The translations under genes and the position numbers were made by a program. Under the pieces are notes generated by a model. It did not search any database, was not told the DNA's origin, and saw only the letters and a program-made list of their open reading frames with translations. From Asticcacaulis sp. AC460 (GTDB lineage Bacteria > Pseudomonadota > Alphaproteobacteria > Caulobacterales > Caulobacteraceae): a DNA stretch of 64,000 nt. This document shows positions 37,461 to 46,128 of the stretch, in pieces (the first letter of the stretch is position 1; each line of letters starts with the position of its first letter). The stretch lies in assembly GCF_000495795.1 (NCBI RefSeq), contig NZ_AWGD01000032.1, forward strand, positions 124,001 to 188,000. Direction: 5' to 3'.

Positions 37461-38495
37461 CTAAGCAGACAGCATGTTGTGTAGTGCTGTCGATAGCAAA
37501 TTCATTGAAGCTACTTTATCGCGCCAAGAGAGTGCGATAACCGGACCAATATCCGTCTTATTGACGTCCACAATGTAAATGCGCCCGTCTGATCGGTCCC
37601 GCAAAATGTCAAGTCCGCCCCAGTCCAGTCCCATATGCGCCAAAAACGCGGCGATCTTCACCATCTCATCTTCGGAAAATATATCAGAGGGCGCCTTTAG
37701 AAATGCGCTTTCGTTATTGATTGAAAAGAGGCCTTCTGGAGACTTGAGCTTGATCCAAACCAAAACAGGATTCCCACCGACGCACGGGGTCCTCAGGTCG
37801 CGACATTTCCCGTCTACGCCACGGGTATCGATAAGTTTCTGATAGGTAAAACCCTTCCTGGGCATCATCGGACCATCGACAATGCGGCCCCCATGCACGC
37901 CGTTTTTTTCAGGCTTTTCAACAATCTTTCCGACGACCTCGGCGGGATTTACAGATAGATGATAACCAAATACTTCTTCAAATACTTCCGCGACACGGCT
38001 TTTACTGATATCCGTACATCGATGATTGAAATGCGGCGTGATAGTAACTAAAGGCGGCGAGCCTACGGTGCTATCATCGAAATATACCGCGGCATCGGCA
38101 GTATCGACGCTGTCCGCCAACGTTATGCCGGACCACATGGCGACGCCACGCATGAGGTACCAAGGCCTTGGCTCGTCGGGCCCAAACCACAAGGTTTTCT
38201 TGTGCCTTCCCGCGACAGTAACCCAAGCTGCCACGAAGTAAAGCAGCGCAAGGTACAGAACCCAATTAAAAAATTCCTGAAATAAAGCGCCGCTGATCTC
38301 CAAGCGAATGGCGGTTTTATTTATGCAAAGTTTTCCGCCACTCCATGAAAAATCAGACCACCAGAACGTTGCGTTTCGCGGCTTCTTCGCTCGGGGATGC
38401 GTAGGAACGCAGTGTTCCTGCCCATTTTCTGAGCCTATCATAATATGAAGCATACCGAGCGCATTTCGCAACCATTCTCCAAATAATGAGGCCAC
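37461..38495 (-). CDS. ATP-grasp-like protein of unknown function
   Basis: This 344-aa protein has a hydrophobic stretch near residues 70-95 and a C-terminal ATP-grasp-like pattern (GLDWGGLDILRDRSDGRIYIVDVNKTD). The Asp/Asn residues after the beta-strand match the metal-binding position of such ligases. The start codon is uncertain. It lies 13 bp downstream of the glycosyltransferase gene, so the two may act on a shared cell-surface polymer. Confidence 0.55.
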   Translation of the reverse strand: MASLFGEWLRNALGMLHIMIGSENGQEHCVPTHPRAKKPRNATFWWSDFSWSGGKLCINKTAIRLEISGALFQEFFNWVLYLALLYFVAAWVTVAGRHKKTLWFGPDEPRPWYLMRGVAMWSGITLADSVDTADAAVYFDDSTVGSPPLVTITPHFNHRCTDISKSRVAEVFEEVFGYHLSVNPAEVVGKIVEKPEKNGVHGGRIVDGPMMPRKGFTYQKLIDTRGVDGKCRDLRTPCVGGNPVLVWIKLKSPEGLFSINNESAFLKAPSDIFSEDEMVKIAAFLAHMGLDWGGLDILRDRSDGRIYIVDVNKTDIGPVIALSWRDKVASMNLLSTALHNMLSA

Positions 38496-38508
38496 AAAGA
38501 CATGGGTG

Positions 38509-39495
38509 TCAATTAGATATACTTAGTGTTTTAGTTTCGTTTGAAGTATTTATATCGCGCTTTGATAGCAGAGCGCTTCCATAGAAGCGAAAGGAAACAA
38601 ACCATATCAGTTTTCCCAATCCTCGCACCGCTTTATCCAGTGTGGGCGCAGCCTCGGGCCGCCTCAATAGCAGGAGAATTAGGCCGATAGGCGTCATGAC
38701 AGTCGCCTGAATAAGGCCCTTGAGCATCCACGCGACTGCCGACCATGTTTTGCCCGCCTTGGCTGCCGTGTAACTCGGGCCCTGTCCGAAGTTGAACGCC
38801 CGGCGAAGGGTGTACGAAAGTCGCTTTCGTGACGGGGGAACGTCCTCATAAACAAAGGCATCTGCCGCCCAAGCAAATTGCGCCCCGTCTTGCATAAGTC
38901 GGTGAAATAGCTGGTCATCCTCTCCACCGAAGTCATTGAGTTCGGTAGAGAAGGGCTGTGGACCTATCATACAATTGCGGCTGATTAAGCTATTTCCACA
39001 ACCGTAGTATGAAGAAAGAACTTCTGATTCTGCTGCGCCAATGCGAGAGAAAAATGACGCAAAGTAGCTGTCATATCGGGTAGTGGGGCTACTTAAGCGA
39101 GCATAAACAGGGCCAAACACGACATCAGCTGCAAAGCGCTCCTGAATTTGAACAAGATTGGAAATCCAGTCTTGCGGGGCTTCTTCATCATCGTCGAGAA
39201 ACGCGACGTAGTTGGCCTCACACACGGCAACCGCGTGATTTCTGGCATTGGCAACACCTGGTCTCGGTTCGTGGACATATTTCAAGAAATAGTGAATCGG
39301 GTAGCTCTCGACAAATGACCTTGCCCCGGCGTCAGGGCTGTTGTCGCACACGATTACACTTAAGTTGATCTGATCTAAGCCAACCTGCGCTGCCACCGAG
39401 CCCAACGCTCGTTTCAACCCGTCGGGTCGCCGAAACGTAGGTATGATAACACAAACATCAGTCGCGCCCGTCGATGTTTGGACGTTTTCCGACAT
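38509..39495 (-). CDS. Family 2 glycosyltransferase
   Basis: This 328-aa protein has a GT-A fold start (VCVIIPTFRRPDGLKRAL), the nucleotide-sugar VCDNSPDAG region, and the FLDDDEEAP (DxD) motif. The GGEDDQLFHRLMQDG motif follows. Two hydrophobic helices near the end (LIQATVMTPIGLILLLL) suggest membrane association. The ATG at 39495 has GGAG upstream; the frame to 39558 is rejected. Confidence 0.87.
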   Translation of the reverse strand: MSENVQTSTGATDVCVIIPTFRRPDGLKRALGSVAAQVGLDQINLSVIVCDNSPDAGARSFVESYPIHYFLKYVHEPRPGVANARNHAVAVCEANYVAFLDDDEEAPQDWISNLVQIQERFAADVVFGPVYARLSSPTTRYDSYFASFFSRIGAAESEVLSSYYGCGNSLISRNCMIGPQPFSTELNDFGGEDDQLFHRLMQDGAQFAWAADAFVYEDVPPSRKRLSYTLRRAFNFGQGPSYTAAKAGKTWSAVAWMLKGLIQATVMTPIGLILLLLRRPEAAPTLDKAVRGLGKLIWFVSFRFYGSALLSKRDINTSNETKTLSISN

Positions 39496-39818
39496 GGTGT
39501 TTCTCCGGGTGCTTAGGTGCGGGCGCGCCTGTTCCTCCATATACGCGTACCGGGGCAACTCCCCTTAGAAACATTTCTGAAATATTAGGCACACGCCGCA
39601 GCACTAGCCGAGATACGGTCTGTGACTCCTCCAATCACACGCGAGAAGGGTTCTTATCGCGTGTAATACAAATCATATTTCCCATAATGTTTATTATTTA
39701 AGCGGCTTAAATATCTGGTTTTAAACGGGAAATTCCACTCGGCCCGAATCTCGATTTTTCGCGCATAATAGAGATTATGGGAAATTATCTTTTATAATCA
39801 GTCACTTAGACGGGTTTT
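39496..39818. other. AT-rich gap between glycosyltransferase and toxin genes
   Basis: About 320 bp, lower in GC than its surroundings. It holds a distant 12-bp inverted repeat (see 39677-39785), but no gene, tRNA or clear terminator. Confidence 0.4.
39677..39785. repeat. 12-bp inverted repeat, 85-bp spacer
   Basis: ATTTCCCATAAT (39677-39688) and ATTATGGGAAAT (39774-39785) match perfectly as an inverted pair. They lie in AT-rich DNA upstream of the glycosyltransferase and downstream of the PemK toxin. The flanks show no target-site duplication. It could be a small non-autonomous element or a binding-site pair. Confidence 0.55.
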
Positions 39819-40190
39819 TTAGTTTTCGTCCGTCATAAAAATTGGCGCAATCCTCTCCAAAACCTCGTCGACGATAAAGCTTGGAAGCTTCTCGACATAT
39901 GACACTTTGCGCTCGGCCGACTTGAAATCTACGGCTCTGATTTGCATGAGGTCGATCACACCGGTCGTCTTCGTGCCGGCACCGGAGAGCGACACCTGGA
40001 AGCCGACATTGCGCGCCAGGTTGGCCGTGGTGCTGATCGGCGCCACGTAGATCAGGTTCGTCATCCGGTTATAGGCGTCCGGGGATATCACGATCGCGAA
40101 ATGCTCATATTTCATTTCCTGGCCCGCCGCCGGCGAGAAATTCAGATGCCAGATGTCCCCTCGCTTGGGGTGCTTAACACCAGGTGGCAT
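39819..40190 (-). CDS. PemK/MazF-type endoribonuclease toxin
   Basis: The 123-aa protein fits PemK/MazF (KRGDIWHLNFSPAAGQE, then FAIVISPDAYNRMTNLIYVAPIST, ITTGVIDLMQIRAVD). Such toxins cut mRNA at short sites. It overlaps the antitoxin stop by ATGA. The recognised sequence cannot be predicted. Confidence 0.87.
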   Translation of the reverse strand: MPPGVKHPKRGDIWHLNFSPAAGQEMKYEHFAIVISPDAYNRMTNLIYVAPISTTANLARNVGFQVSLSGAGTKTTGVIDLMQIRAVDFKSAERKVSYVEKLPSFIVDEVLERIAPIFMTDEN

Positions 40191-40489
40191 CAGATTTCAT
40201 TCCCGACCGGACGCATTTGCTCCCAAGCGGCATGGTCCTTACTCAGGTCCACTTGGTCCGGCATTTCGGCAAGGAGCTCCGTCAAAGAATATTTGCGTCG
40301 CGCCTGGGTCACGGGAATAATGACTTGTTCACCGGTTTTCGTATAAGCAATCTTCGCAACCGAGCCGTCCGTGACGTGCAATGCAGCGGCATTGGCGCTC
40401 GGCCAAATTACCGACAGCGAGCCCCCTGTCTTCCGAAACTTGATCTCCGTGATGGGTCGGCTCTCGTCTATTTCAAATGCACGGCTCAT
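40190..40489 (-). CDS. MazE/PemI-type antitoxin
   Basis: This 99-aa protein has an AbrB-like N-terminus (RKTGGSLSVIWPSANAAAL and VAKIAYTKTGEQVII) and an acidic/aromatic C-terminus that would block the toxin. The ATG at 40489 is preferred; the one at 40525 falls inside the predicted operator. The overlap with the toxin start is 1 bp of ATGA. Confidence 0.8.
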   Translation of the reverse strand: MSRAFEIDESRPITEIKFRKTGGSLSVIWPSANAAALHVTDGSVAKIAYTKTGEQVIIPVTQARRKYSLTELLAEMPDQVDLSKDHAAWEQMRPVGNEI

Positions 40490-40515
40490 CGTCTGGCGCC
40501 TTTCCGGTTTAACAA

Positions 40516-40540
40516 TGTTCAACATAATTCAAGTTGAACA
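40516..40540. promoter_or_regulatory. Operator candidate of the toxin-antitoxin pair
   Basis: TGTTCAAC (40516-40523) and GTTGAACA (40533-40540) form a perfect inverted repeat with a 9-bp spacer. It lies 26 bp upstream of the antitoxin ATG, where AbrB-type antitoxins repress their own operon. Confidence 0.65.
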
Positions 40541-40646
40541 AAAATTCAACCCATGAAGCGTATGCGACTCTCCCGTAAATTTGCCAGGTCGAGCCTGAAT
40601 TTGTTGTGAGTGTGGAGTTCAGCGGACGGCTTCACAAACCTCCCGC

Positions 40647-41624
40647 TCAGGCGGCCTCATGGGCGCGTGAGTGCGCAGCTTCGCTCGTGGCCAAGAATTT
40701 CTCGGCCTCAAGGGCCGCCATGCAGCCCATTCCGGCTGCGGTGACGGCCTGACGAAAAACCTTATCCTTGACATCACCCGCTGCGAATACGCCAGCGACG
40801 CTGGTAGCGGTGGAATCGGGCTTTGTCCGGATATAGCCCTCCTCGTCCATCTCAACCTTGCCGCGAAACACTTTCGTTGCCGGGTCGTGACCAATGGCGA
40901 CGAAAACGCCATGAGTTTCGACAAAGCGCGTCTCGTCCGTCTTCACGTGACGCAACTGCACGCCGGTCACCGAGCGCGCCGGCTCCACATCGCCAATCAC
41001 TTCGTCAACGACATGATCCCAGATCACCTCGATCTTTGGGTGCGTGGCAATGCGATCCTGCAAGACCTTCTCGCCGCGGAAGGTGCCCCGGCGATGTACA
41101 AGCGTGACCTTCGTGGCGTGATTGGTAAGATACAGTGCCTCTTCCATTGCTGTGTTGCCGCCGCCCACGACGACAACCTCCTTGCCGCGGTAGAAAAAGC
41201 CGTCGCAAGTCGCGCACCCGGATACGCCGAAACCCTGGAATTGTTGTTCGCTCTCAAGACCCAACCAGCGCGCCTGGGCACCCGTGGCGATGACTACCGT
41301 TTCCGCCAAAAACACGTCACCGGAATCTGCAACGCACCTGAACGGCCTCTGCGTGAAATCCACATCAACGATCAAGTCATAGACCAATTCCGTACCGACC
41401 TTGATCGCCTGCTCCGCCATCTGCTCCATTAGCCATGGGCCCTGCACCGTTTCGGCGAAGCCGGGGAAATTCTCGACATCGGCAGTGATGGTCAGTTGAC
41501 CGCCCGGCTGCATTCCCTGAACGACGATGGGTTCAAGATTGGCTCGCGCGGCGTAGATCGCGGCCGTATACCCCGCAGGGCCGGCGCCGATGACCAGAAA
41601 CTTGGTGCGGAAGGTTTTTGACAT
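40647..41624 (-). CDS. trxB: Thioredoxin reductase
   Basis: This 325-aa flavoprotein has the FAD motif GAGPAGYTAAIYAARA, the redox disulfide CATC (in VSGCATCDGFF) and the NADPH motif VVGGGNTAMEEAL. It would regenerate thioredoxin, the reductant of the adjacent LMW-PTPase-type arsenate reductases. It is the last gene of the ars operon, 8 bp downstream of arsC. Confidence 0.95.
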   Translation of the reverse strand: MSKTFRTKFLVIGAGPAGYTAAIYAARANLEPIVVQGMQPGGQLTITADVENFPGFAETVQGPWLMEQMAEQAIKVGTELVYDLIVDVDFTQRPFRCVADSGDVFLAETVVIATGAQARWLGLESEQQFQGFGVSGCATCDGFFYRGKEVVVVGGGNTAMEEALYLTNHATKVTLVHRRGTFRGEKVLQDRIATHPKIEVIWDHVVDEVIGDVEPARSVTGVQLRHVKTDETRFVETHGVFVAIGHDPATKVFRGKVEMDEEGYIRTKPDSTATSVAGVFAAGDVKDKVFRQAVTAAGMGCMAALEAEKFLATSEAAHSRAHEAA

Positions 41625-41632
41625 AGCCGTAC

Positions 41633-42145
41633 CTAAGCGCTTTGCAGGTTTGGAGACGTCTGGTCGTCCGGCATCAGCGTGCCAATCCGGTCCAGTTCGG
41701 CTTTGAATGCGGACCTGTTGGACGTCAGTTCATCAAGCGGCAGAGCAAGAAACGCCTCGATGCGGGTCCGAAGAATCCGATAGGCCGTCATGAAGGCGGC
41801 GTCGATTTCCTCATCGGTGCCGGTCACGTGGGCTGGGTCCTCAACGCCCCAGTGTGTGCGCAGGACGTTACCGATGTAGGCCGGGCACACCTCCCCGGCC
41901 GCGCTGGCGCAGACGGTGACGACGATATCGGGGACAACGGGGAGATCGTCCCAGGATTTCGAGTGGAATCCTTCCGTCGAGATGCCTTCGCGTTCCAGCA
42001 GAGCCAAGGAACGCGGATGGACATAGCCAGCTGGCTGGCTGCCGGCGCTCATGGCCCGCCAGCCTTCAGGCGCCAGGTGGTTGAACGTGCCTTCGCCCAA
42101 TATCGAGCGACAGGAATTACCAGTGCAAAGGAACAGGACGTTCAT
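41633..42145 (-). CDS. arsC: Arsenate reductase, LMW-PTPase type (thioredoxin-coupled)
   Basis: This 170-aa protein has the PTPase loop VLFLCTGNSCRS with the nucleophilic Cys, the DP motif (VEDPAHVTG) and Cys pair VCASAAGEVC. It belongs to the Staphylococcus pI258-type ArsC line and needs thioredoxin. The gene lies between arsH and trxB. Confidence 0.92.
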   Translation of the reverse strand: MNVLFLCTGNSCRSILGEGTFNHLAPEGWRAMSAGSQPAGYVHPRSLALLEREGISTEGFHSKSWDDLPVVPDIVVTVCASAAGEVCPAYIGNVLRTHWGVEDPAHVTGTDEEIDAAFMTAYRILRTRIEAFLALPLDELTSNRSAFKAELDRIGTLMPDDQTSPNLQSA

Positions 42146-42162
42146 GGGTGCGGCCTTTCGGA

Positions 42163-42885
42163 TTAAATTGAGCGCAGGTTGACGCGTTTGGATAGGGCTT
42201 CGGCGCTTTCCTTGCGCTCGGAATAGCGGTCGACCAGATAATCAGCGCAGTCGCGGGTCAGCAGGGTGAACTTGACCAGTTCCTCCATCACGTCGACGAT
42301 CCGGTCATAGTAGGGTGATGGCTTCATGCGGTCGTTGTCATCGAACTCGGTGAAGGCCTTCGCGACCGATGACTGGTTCGGTATGGTGATCAGCCGCATC
42401 CAGCGGCCGAGAACGCGTAGCTGGTTGACGGCGTTGAAGGACTGCGAGCCACCTGACACCTGCATCACGGCCAAGGTCTTGCCCTGTGTCGGACGAACTG
42501 AGCCGATCGAAAGGGGTATCCAGTCGATTTGCGCTTTCATAATGCCGGTCATGGCGCCGTGGCGTTCCGGCGAGCACCAGACCATGCCTTCGGACCATTG
42601 CACCAGGTCGCGCAGTTCCTGGACTTTGGGATGCGTTGGTTCGGCATCGTCCGGCAGCGGCAACCCCGACGGATTAAAGATGCGGGTTTCCGCACCGAAG
42701 GCTTCAAGAATGCGCGCGGCCTCCTGAGTGGCCAGGCGGCTGAAGGAGCGCTGCCGCACGGAGCCGTAAAGCAACAGGATACGCGGCGCGTGGCTGGCGC
42801 GTTCGGGGCGCAGCAGTTGATCCTGGTCGACGGGCTGAAAGCAGGCCTCGTCCATTTGGGGCATATCGCTCAAGGGATCAGACAA
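42163..42885 (-). CDS. arsH: ArsH organoarsenical/NADPH flavin oxidoreductase
   Basis: This 240-aa flavodoxin-fold protein has [16 protein letters not shown] and [24 protein letters not shown], then [13 protein letters not shown], all typical of ArsH. The enzyme oxidises trivalent organoarsenicals in some species. It overlaps the glutaredoxin-type arsC gene by 8 bp. Confidence 0.93.
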   Translation of the reverse strand: MSDPLSDMPQMDEACFQPVDQDQLLRPERASHAPRILLLYGSVRQRSFSRLATQEAARILEAFGAETRIFNPSGLPLPDDAEPTHPKVQELRDLVQWSEGMVWCSPERHGAMTGIMKAQIDWIPLSIGSVRPTQGKTLAVMQVSGGSQSFNAVNQLRVLGRWMRLITIPNQSSVAKAFTEFDDNDRMKPSPYYDRIVDVMEELVKFTLLTRDCADYLVDRYSERKESAEALSKRVNLRSI

Positions 42886-43300
42886 CGCGCTTGCCCTCCG
42901 CGTCGATCATCAACTGACCGTCTTCTTTGTAGAAGGGCCCAGGCGGATAAGCGTCGATCAGGTCAAGAACGACCTCCGACGGACGGCACAGCTTGGTGCC
43001 TTTCGGCGTCACGACGATCGGGCGATTGACGAGAACGGGCTCTTCGAGCATGGCGGACAGGATGGTCTCGTCGCTCACGCTAGTCTCCAGCAGTCCCAGG
43101 TCCTTAGCAGGCGACTTGGTTTCGCGCAGCGCGCTTCTGGGCGTAAGACCGGCGTGGGCGAAAAGCTTCAATAATTGGTCTAGCGTCCACCCCGTCTTCA
43201 GGTATTCAACCACGGTCGGTGTGTAGCCTGCTGCTTCGAGGACAGCCAGGACGTTGCGGGAGGTGCCGCAGTCGGGATTATGATAGATGGTAAAGGTCAT
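42878..43300 (-). CDS. arsC: Arsenate reductase, glutaredoxin-coupled (ArsC family)
   Basis: This 140-aa protein has the catalytic motif [11 protein letters not shown] and the downstream substrate-contact RPIVV and KLCRPSE. It is of the E. coli R773 type and uses glutaredoxin and glutathione, unlike the two LMW-PTPase-type copies. It overlaps the aqpS gene by 4 bp. Confidence 0.93.
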   Translation of the reverse strand: MTFTIYHNPDCGTSRNVLAVLEAAGYTPTVVEYLKTGWTLDQLLKLFAHAGLTPRSALRETKSPAKDLGLLETSVSDETILSAMLEEPVLVNRPIVVTPKGTKLCRPSEVVLDLIDAYPPGPFYKEDGQLMIDAEGKRVV

Positions 43301-43992
43301 AGCTCGGCACTCGGATTGATCGGTTTGGCGTTCTTCTGTTCAGAGAGAAGCCAGGAAAAGACGACGACGCCGACAATTGCCCCGACGCATTGTGCGGCAA
43401 TGAACAGTGGTACGGAATGGGGTGCGATGCCGGCGAAGGTGTTCGACAGGCTGCGGGCAAAGGTAACGGCCGGGTTGGCGAAGGAGGTCGACGCGGTAAA
43501 CCAATAGGCGGACGTGATATAAAGCCCGACGGCGATCGGCGTGAAGTCCGGCTTGAATTTGATGCAGCCGAAGATCGTGGCCATTAGGCCGAACGTCGCA
43601 ACACCTTCAGAAAAGGCCAGCGCAGGTCCATCTCGGAGTTTCAACGAGACCTGCATGATCGCCTGACCGAACATCTCGTGGGCGGCGTAGACACCGGCGA
43701 CGGCCCCAGCAACCTGGGCGAGGATATAGGCCAGCGCGAGGAAGACACCGATGTCGCGGCGGGCAGCAAAAGCCAGCGTGACGACCGGGTTGAAATGGGC
43801 GCCGGAGATGGGTCCGAAAATAGTGATCAGCACGACAAGGCCGGCGCCGGTGGCAATCGTATTGCCTAGAAGCGCTATGGCCGTGTTGCCGCCAGCCAAG
43901 GTCTCCCCCATTATGCCGGAACCGATGACAATCGCCAACAGCAGAGCCGTGCCGAGAAATTCGGCGAACAGTTTACGAGAGGTAGAAAACAT
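43297..43992 (-). CDS. aqpS: Aquaglyceroporin AqpS-type arsenite channel
   Basis: The 231-aa MIP-family protein has six helices and the two half-helix motifs, NPV (SGAHFNPVVTLAF) and NPA (FANPAVTFARS). In Sinorhizobium meliloti, AqpS in the ars operon lets arsenite leave the cell in place of an active pump. The same role is likely here. It overlaps arsC genes on both sides. Confidence 0.9.
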   Translation of the reverse strand: MFSTSRKLFAEFLGTALLLAIVIGSGIMGETLAGGNTAIALLGNTIATGAGLVVLITIFGPISGAHFNPVVTLAFAARRDIGVFLALAYILAQVAGAVAGVYAAHEMFGQAIMQVSLKLRDGPALAFSEGVATFGLMATIFGCIKFKPDFTPIAVGLYITSAYWFTASTSFANPAVTFARSLSNTFAGIAPHSVPLFIAAQCVGAIVGVVVFSWLLSEQKNAKPINPSAEL

Positions 43993-44498
43993 TAGGCTTG
44001 GTCCTTGCCGATATCGGAAAGCTTTGCTTGCAACGACAGCCTGTCGAGACTTTTGATCGGCAACATCATGAAGACAGATATGCGGTTCCGCAGGACCTTG
44101 AAAGCGTCTGCAAAGGCAAGTTTGATCTCCGCGTCAGTGCCTGACGCCGTAGCCGGGTCGGGCAGGCCCCAATGGGCTGTGATCGGCTGGCCTGGCCACA
44201 CAGGACAGACTTCGCCTGCTGCATTGTCGCAAACGGTTATGATGAAATCGAGCTTCGGCGCGCTTGGGCCCGCAAACTCGTCCCAGCTTTTTGAACGAAG
44301 ATCATCCGTTGGAATATTAAGGCTGTCGAGCATATTGAGTGCATAGGGGTTGACTTCACCGCGCGGCTGCGACCCTGCGGAATAGGCTTTGAAGCGTCCC
44401 TGCCCGATCTGGTTCAAAATGGCTTCGGCCAGAATCGACCTGGCTGAATTGCCCGTGCAGACAAAGAGGACATTATAAATAAGGGCTGTCGCTTCCAT
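43992..44498 (-). CDS. arsC: Arsenate reductase, LMW-PTPase type
   Basis: This 168-aa protein has VLFVCTGNSARS, the DP loop (LPDPATASG) and VCDNAAGEVCP. It is a paralogue of the gene at 41633, with moderate divergence. Only one nucleotide is shared with the aqpS start. It is the first arsC after the small frame at 44498-44638. Confidence 0.9.
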   Translation of the reverse strand: MEATALIYNVLFVCTGNSARSILAEAILNQIGQGRFKAYSAGSQPRGEVNPYALNMLDSLNIPTDDLRSKSWDEFAGPSAPKLDFIITVCDNAAGEVCPVWPGQPITAHWGLPDPATASGTDAEIKLAFADAFKVLRNRISVFMMLPIKSLDRLSLQAKLSDIGKDQA

Positions 44499-44638
44499 TA
44501 GTGCTGAATATCCATTGTCCAGTAGATCTCGACCTGGACCTTCAATTTATCCGGCAGGGGAACATCATCGGGGCTGAGCGCGGATTGCTGCCACTCCCCC
44601 AAGACCAGCAGTCGACGTTTTGAGACCTCTGAACGCAT
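44498..44638 (-). CDS. Small uncharacterised ORF in the ars operon
   Basis: This 46-aa ORF (MRSEVSKRRLLVLGEWQQSA...) starts at an ATG 5 nt after GGAGG, an excellent ribosome site. Its TAA overlaps the arsC ATG (TAATG), suggesting translational coupling. No family is recognised and it has no Cys. It may be a leader ORF or a truncated gene. Confidence 0.45.
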   Translation of the reverse strand: MRSEVSKRRLLVLGEWQQSALSPDDVPLPDKLKVQVEIYWTMDIQH

Positions 44639-44691
44639 TTTACCCTCCATCGTCGCACCAAACACTTTCGGCTTGATCGCTGGTTTTAAAC

Positions 44692-45024
44692 TCAGCAGGC
44701 GCAGGCAATTTCTTCTATGATCGGCTGGCACATCTCTTTGCGGCCGCCGCAGCAGTCTTCCATCAGGAACTGAAGCAGCACCCTCACCCCGTCCATATCG
44801 GCAAAATATCGGATCGAGCGCCCCTCACGGAGGTTGCGGATCAAGCCGGCGTGGGTCAGCACGGATAAATTGGCAGACATGGTGTTTTGCTTGACGCCAA
44901 GCGCGTCGCCGATTTCCCCGGCCAACATACCTTCCGGTCCGACCTTAATCAGCAGGCGGAACACATCAAGGCGTGTTTCTTGACTAAGCGCAGCAAAGGC
45001 ATCGAGGGATTGCTTCTTTTCCAT
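44692..45024 (-). CDS. arsR: ArsR-family arsenic-responsive repressor
   Basis: This 110-aa winged-helix protein has LSQETRLDVFRLLIKVGPEGMLAGEIGDALGV and VLTHAGLIRNLREGRSIRY. The Cys residues lie late (MEDCCGG, EMCQP, ACAC at the end), unlike the N-terminal ELCVCDL of E. coli ArsR. This matches the ArsR type with C-terminal Cys ligands. It should repress the downstream operon. Confidence 0.9.
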   Translation of the reverse strand: MEKKQSLDAFAALSQETRLDVFRLLIKVGPEGMLAGEIGDALGVKQNTMSANLSVLTHAGLIRNLREGRSIRYFADMDGVRVLLQFLMEDCCGGRKEMCQPIIEEIACAC

Positions 45025-45054
45025 ACATCGCGATTACATGATATATGGATGTAT
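45023..45054. promoter_or_regulatory. ArsR operator candidate
   Basis: ATACATC (45023-45029) and GATGTAT (45048-45054) form a 7-bp inverted repeat with an 18-bp AT-rich centre. It includes the arsR start region, so arsR has a very short leader. Confidence 0.55.
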
Positions 45055-45072
45055 TGCAAGGCAAAATGCCCT

Positions 45073-46128
45073 TCAGGCATTCGATGCCGCGAGCGCCTGG
45101 ACTATTTCTGGAACCATATGCCTGGCGATCCGCCCGGCACCGATCAAGGTTGCGGCGGCTGCCCCAACCCAGTTACCGTAACCGGTGAGCCAAAGGCCGG
45201 GCATTTTCACCGCCTGCTGACCCGTCAATTCTACACGGCCATCGGCTCCAATGACGTTCAGTGGCGCAAGATGGCCGAGGTTTGGCCCAAATCCGGTGCA
45301 CCATATGACCGCATCAACGGCGGTTTCGCTGCCATCCGCCCAAACGACACCATCCGGTGTAAACCGTGTGAAAGGTCTGACGGTCGTCAGCACACCCCTC
45401 GCCCGGGCTTCGCGGACGGGTGGAACCATCACGATATCGCCCAGACCGCCTTGTGGCATGGTGAGGTCCTTGCCCAATATTCGTGCCGAGGCGCGTTCAA
45501 AAAGCACCCTGCCGTCGACATCGTCGGGCAGGAACAACGGATCGTGGAGGGTCACCCATTTGGCATCGGCGACTTGAGACACCTCCGCCAGGATTTGTGC
45601 CCCTGAATTGCCGCCGCCTATGACGAGCACCCTCTGGCCCACAAACGGATCTGAGTTGCGATAAGAGGCAGAGTGGACCTGCAAGCCGGAATACAGGTTT
45701 CGTCCTACGTAGGCTGGAATGAACGGACGCGACCATGTTCCCGTCGCACTGACGACAGCACGTGCAGTGTACTGTGCGCGATCACTTTCTACCGAAAATC
45801 CTTGAGCCACCTTACGCACCGCGGTCACGCGCTCCGGGCGCTTGATCGGCAGCGTGTACCTGGCCTCGTACTTGGTCAGGTAGTCCAAAACCTCGTCTCG
45901 TGTCGGAAATCCGGTGCCGTTACTCGGCGGCATCGGCCAGCCTGGCAACGAACTGTAACCCGCCGGTGAAAACAGATTCAAGGAATTCCACGTGTGGCGC
46001 CAAGCGCCACCTGCCAGAGTTTCGGCATCTAGGATCAGATAGCTGAGGCCCGTGCGACGAAGGTAGTAACCTGTCGCGAGGCCGGCTTGTCCGCCGCCAA
46101 TAACGATAATGTCGTATTGCTCCGACAT
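45073..46128 (-). CDS. arsO: ArsO-like FAD-dependent monooxygenase
   Basis: This 351-aa flavoprotein has [13 protein letters not shown] (FAD) and [12 protein letters not shown] (NADPH), with the FMO-like [12 protein letters not shown]. Such genes (arsO) occur in ars operons, but the substrate is unclear. The ATG at 46128 is used. It lies just upstream of arsR on the same strand, with its own promoter. Confidence 0.82.
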   Translation of the reverse strand: MSEQYDIIVIGGGQAGLATGYYLRRTGLSYLILDAETLAGGAWRHTWNSLNLFSPAGYSSLPGWPMPPSNGTGFPTRDEVLDYLTKYEARYTLPIKRPERVTAVRKVAQGFSVESDRAQYTARAVVSATGTWSRPFIPAYVGRNLYSGLQVHSASYRNSDPFVGQRVLVIGGGNSGAQILAEVSQVADAKWVTLHDPLFLPDDVDGRVLFERASARILGKDLTMPQGGLGDIVMVPPVREARARGVLTTVRPFTRFTPDGVVWADGSETAVDAVIWCTGFGPNLGHLAPLNVIGADGRVELTGQQAVKMPGLWLTGYGNWVGAAAATLIGAGRIARHMVPEIVQALAASNA

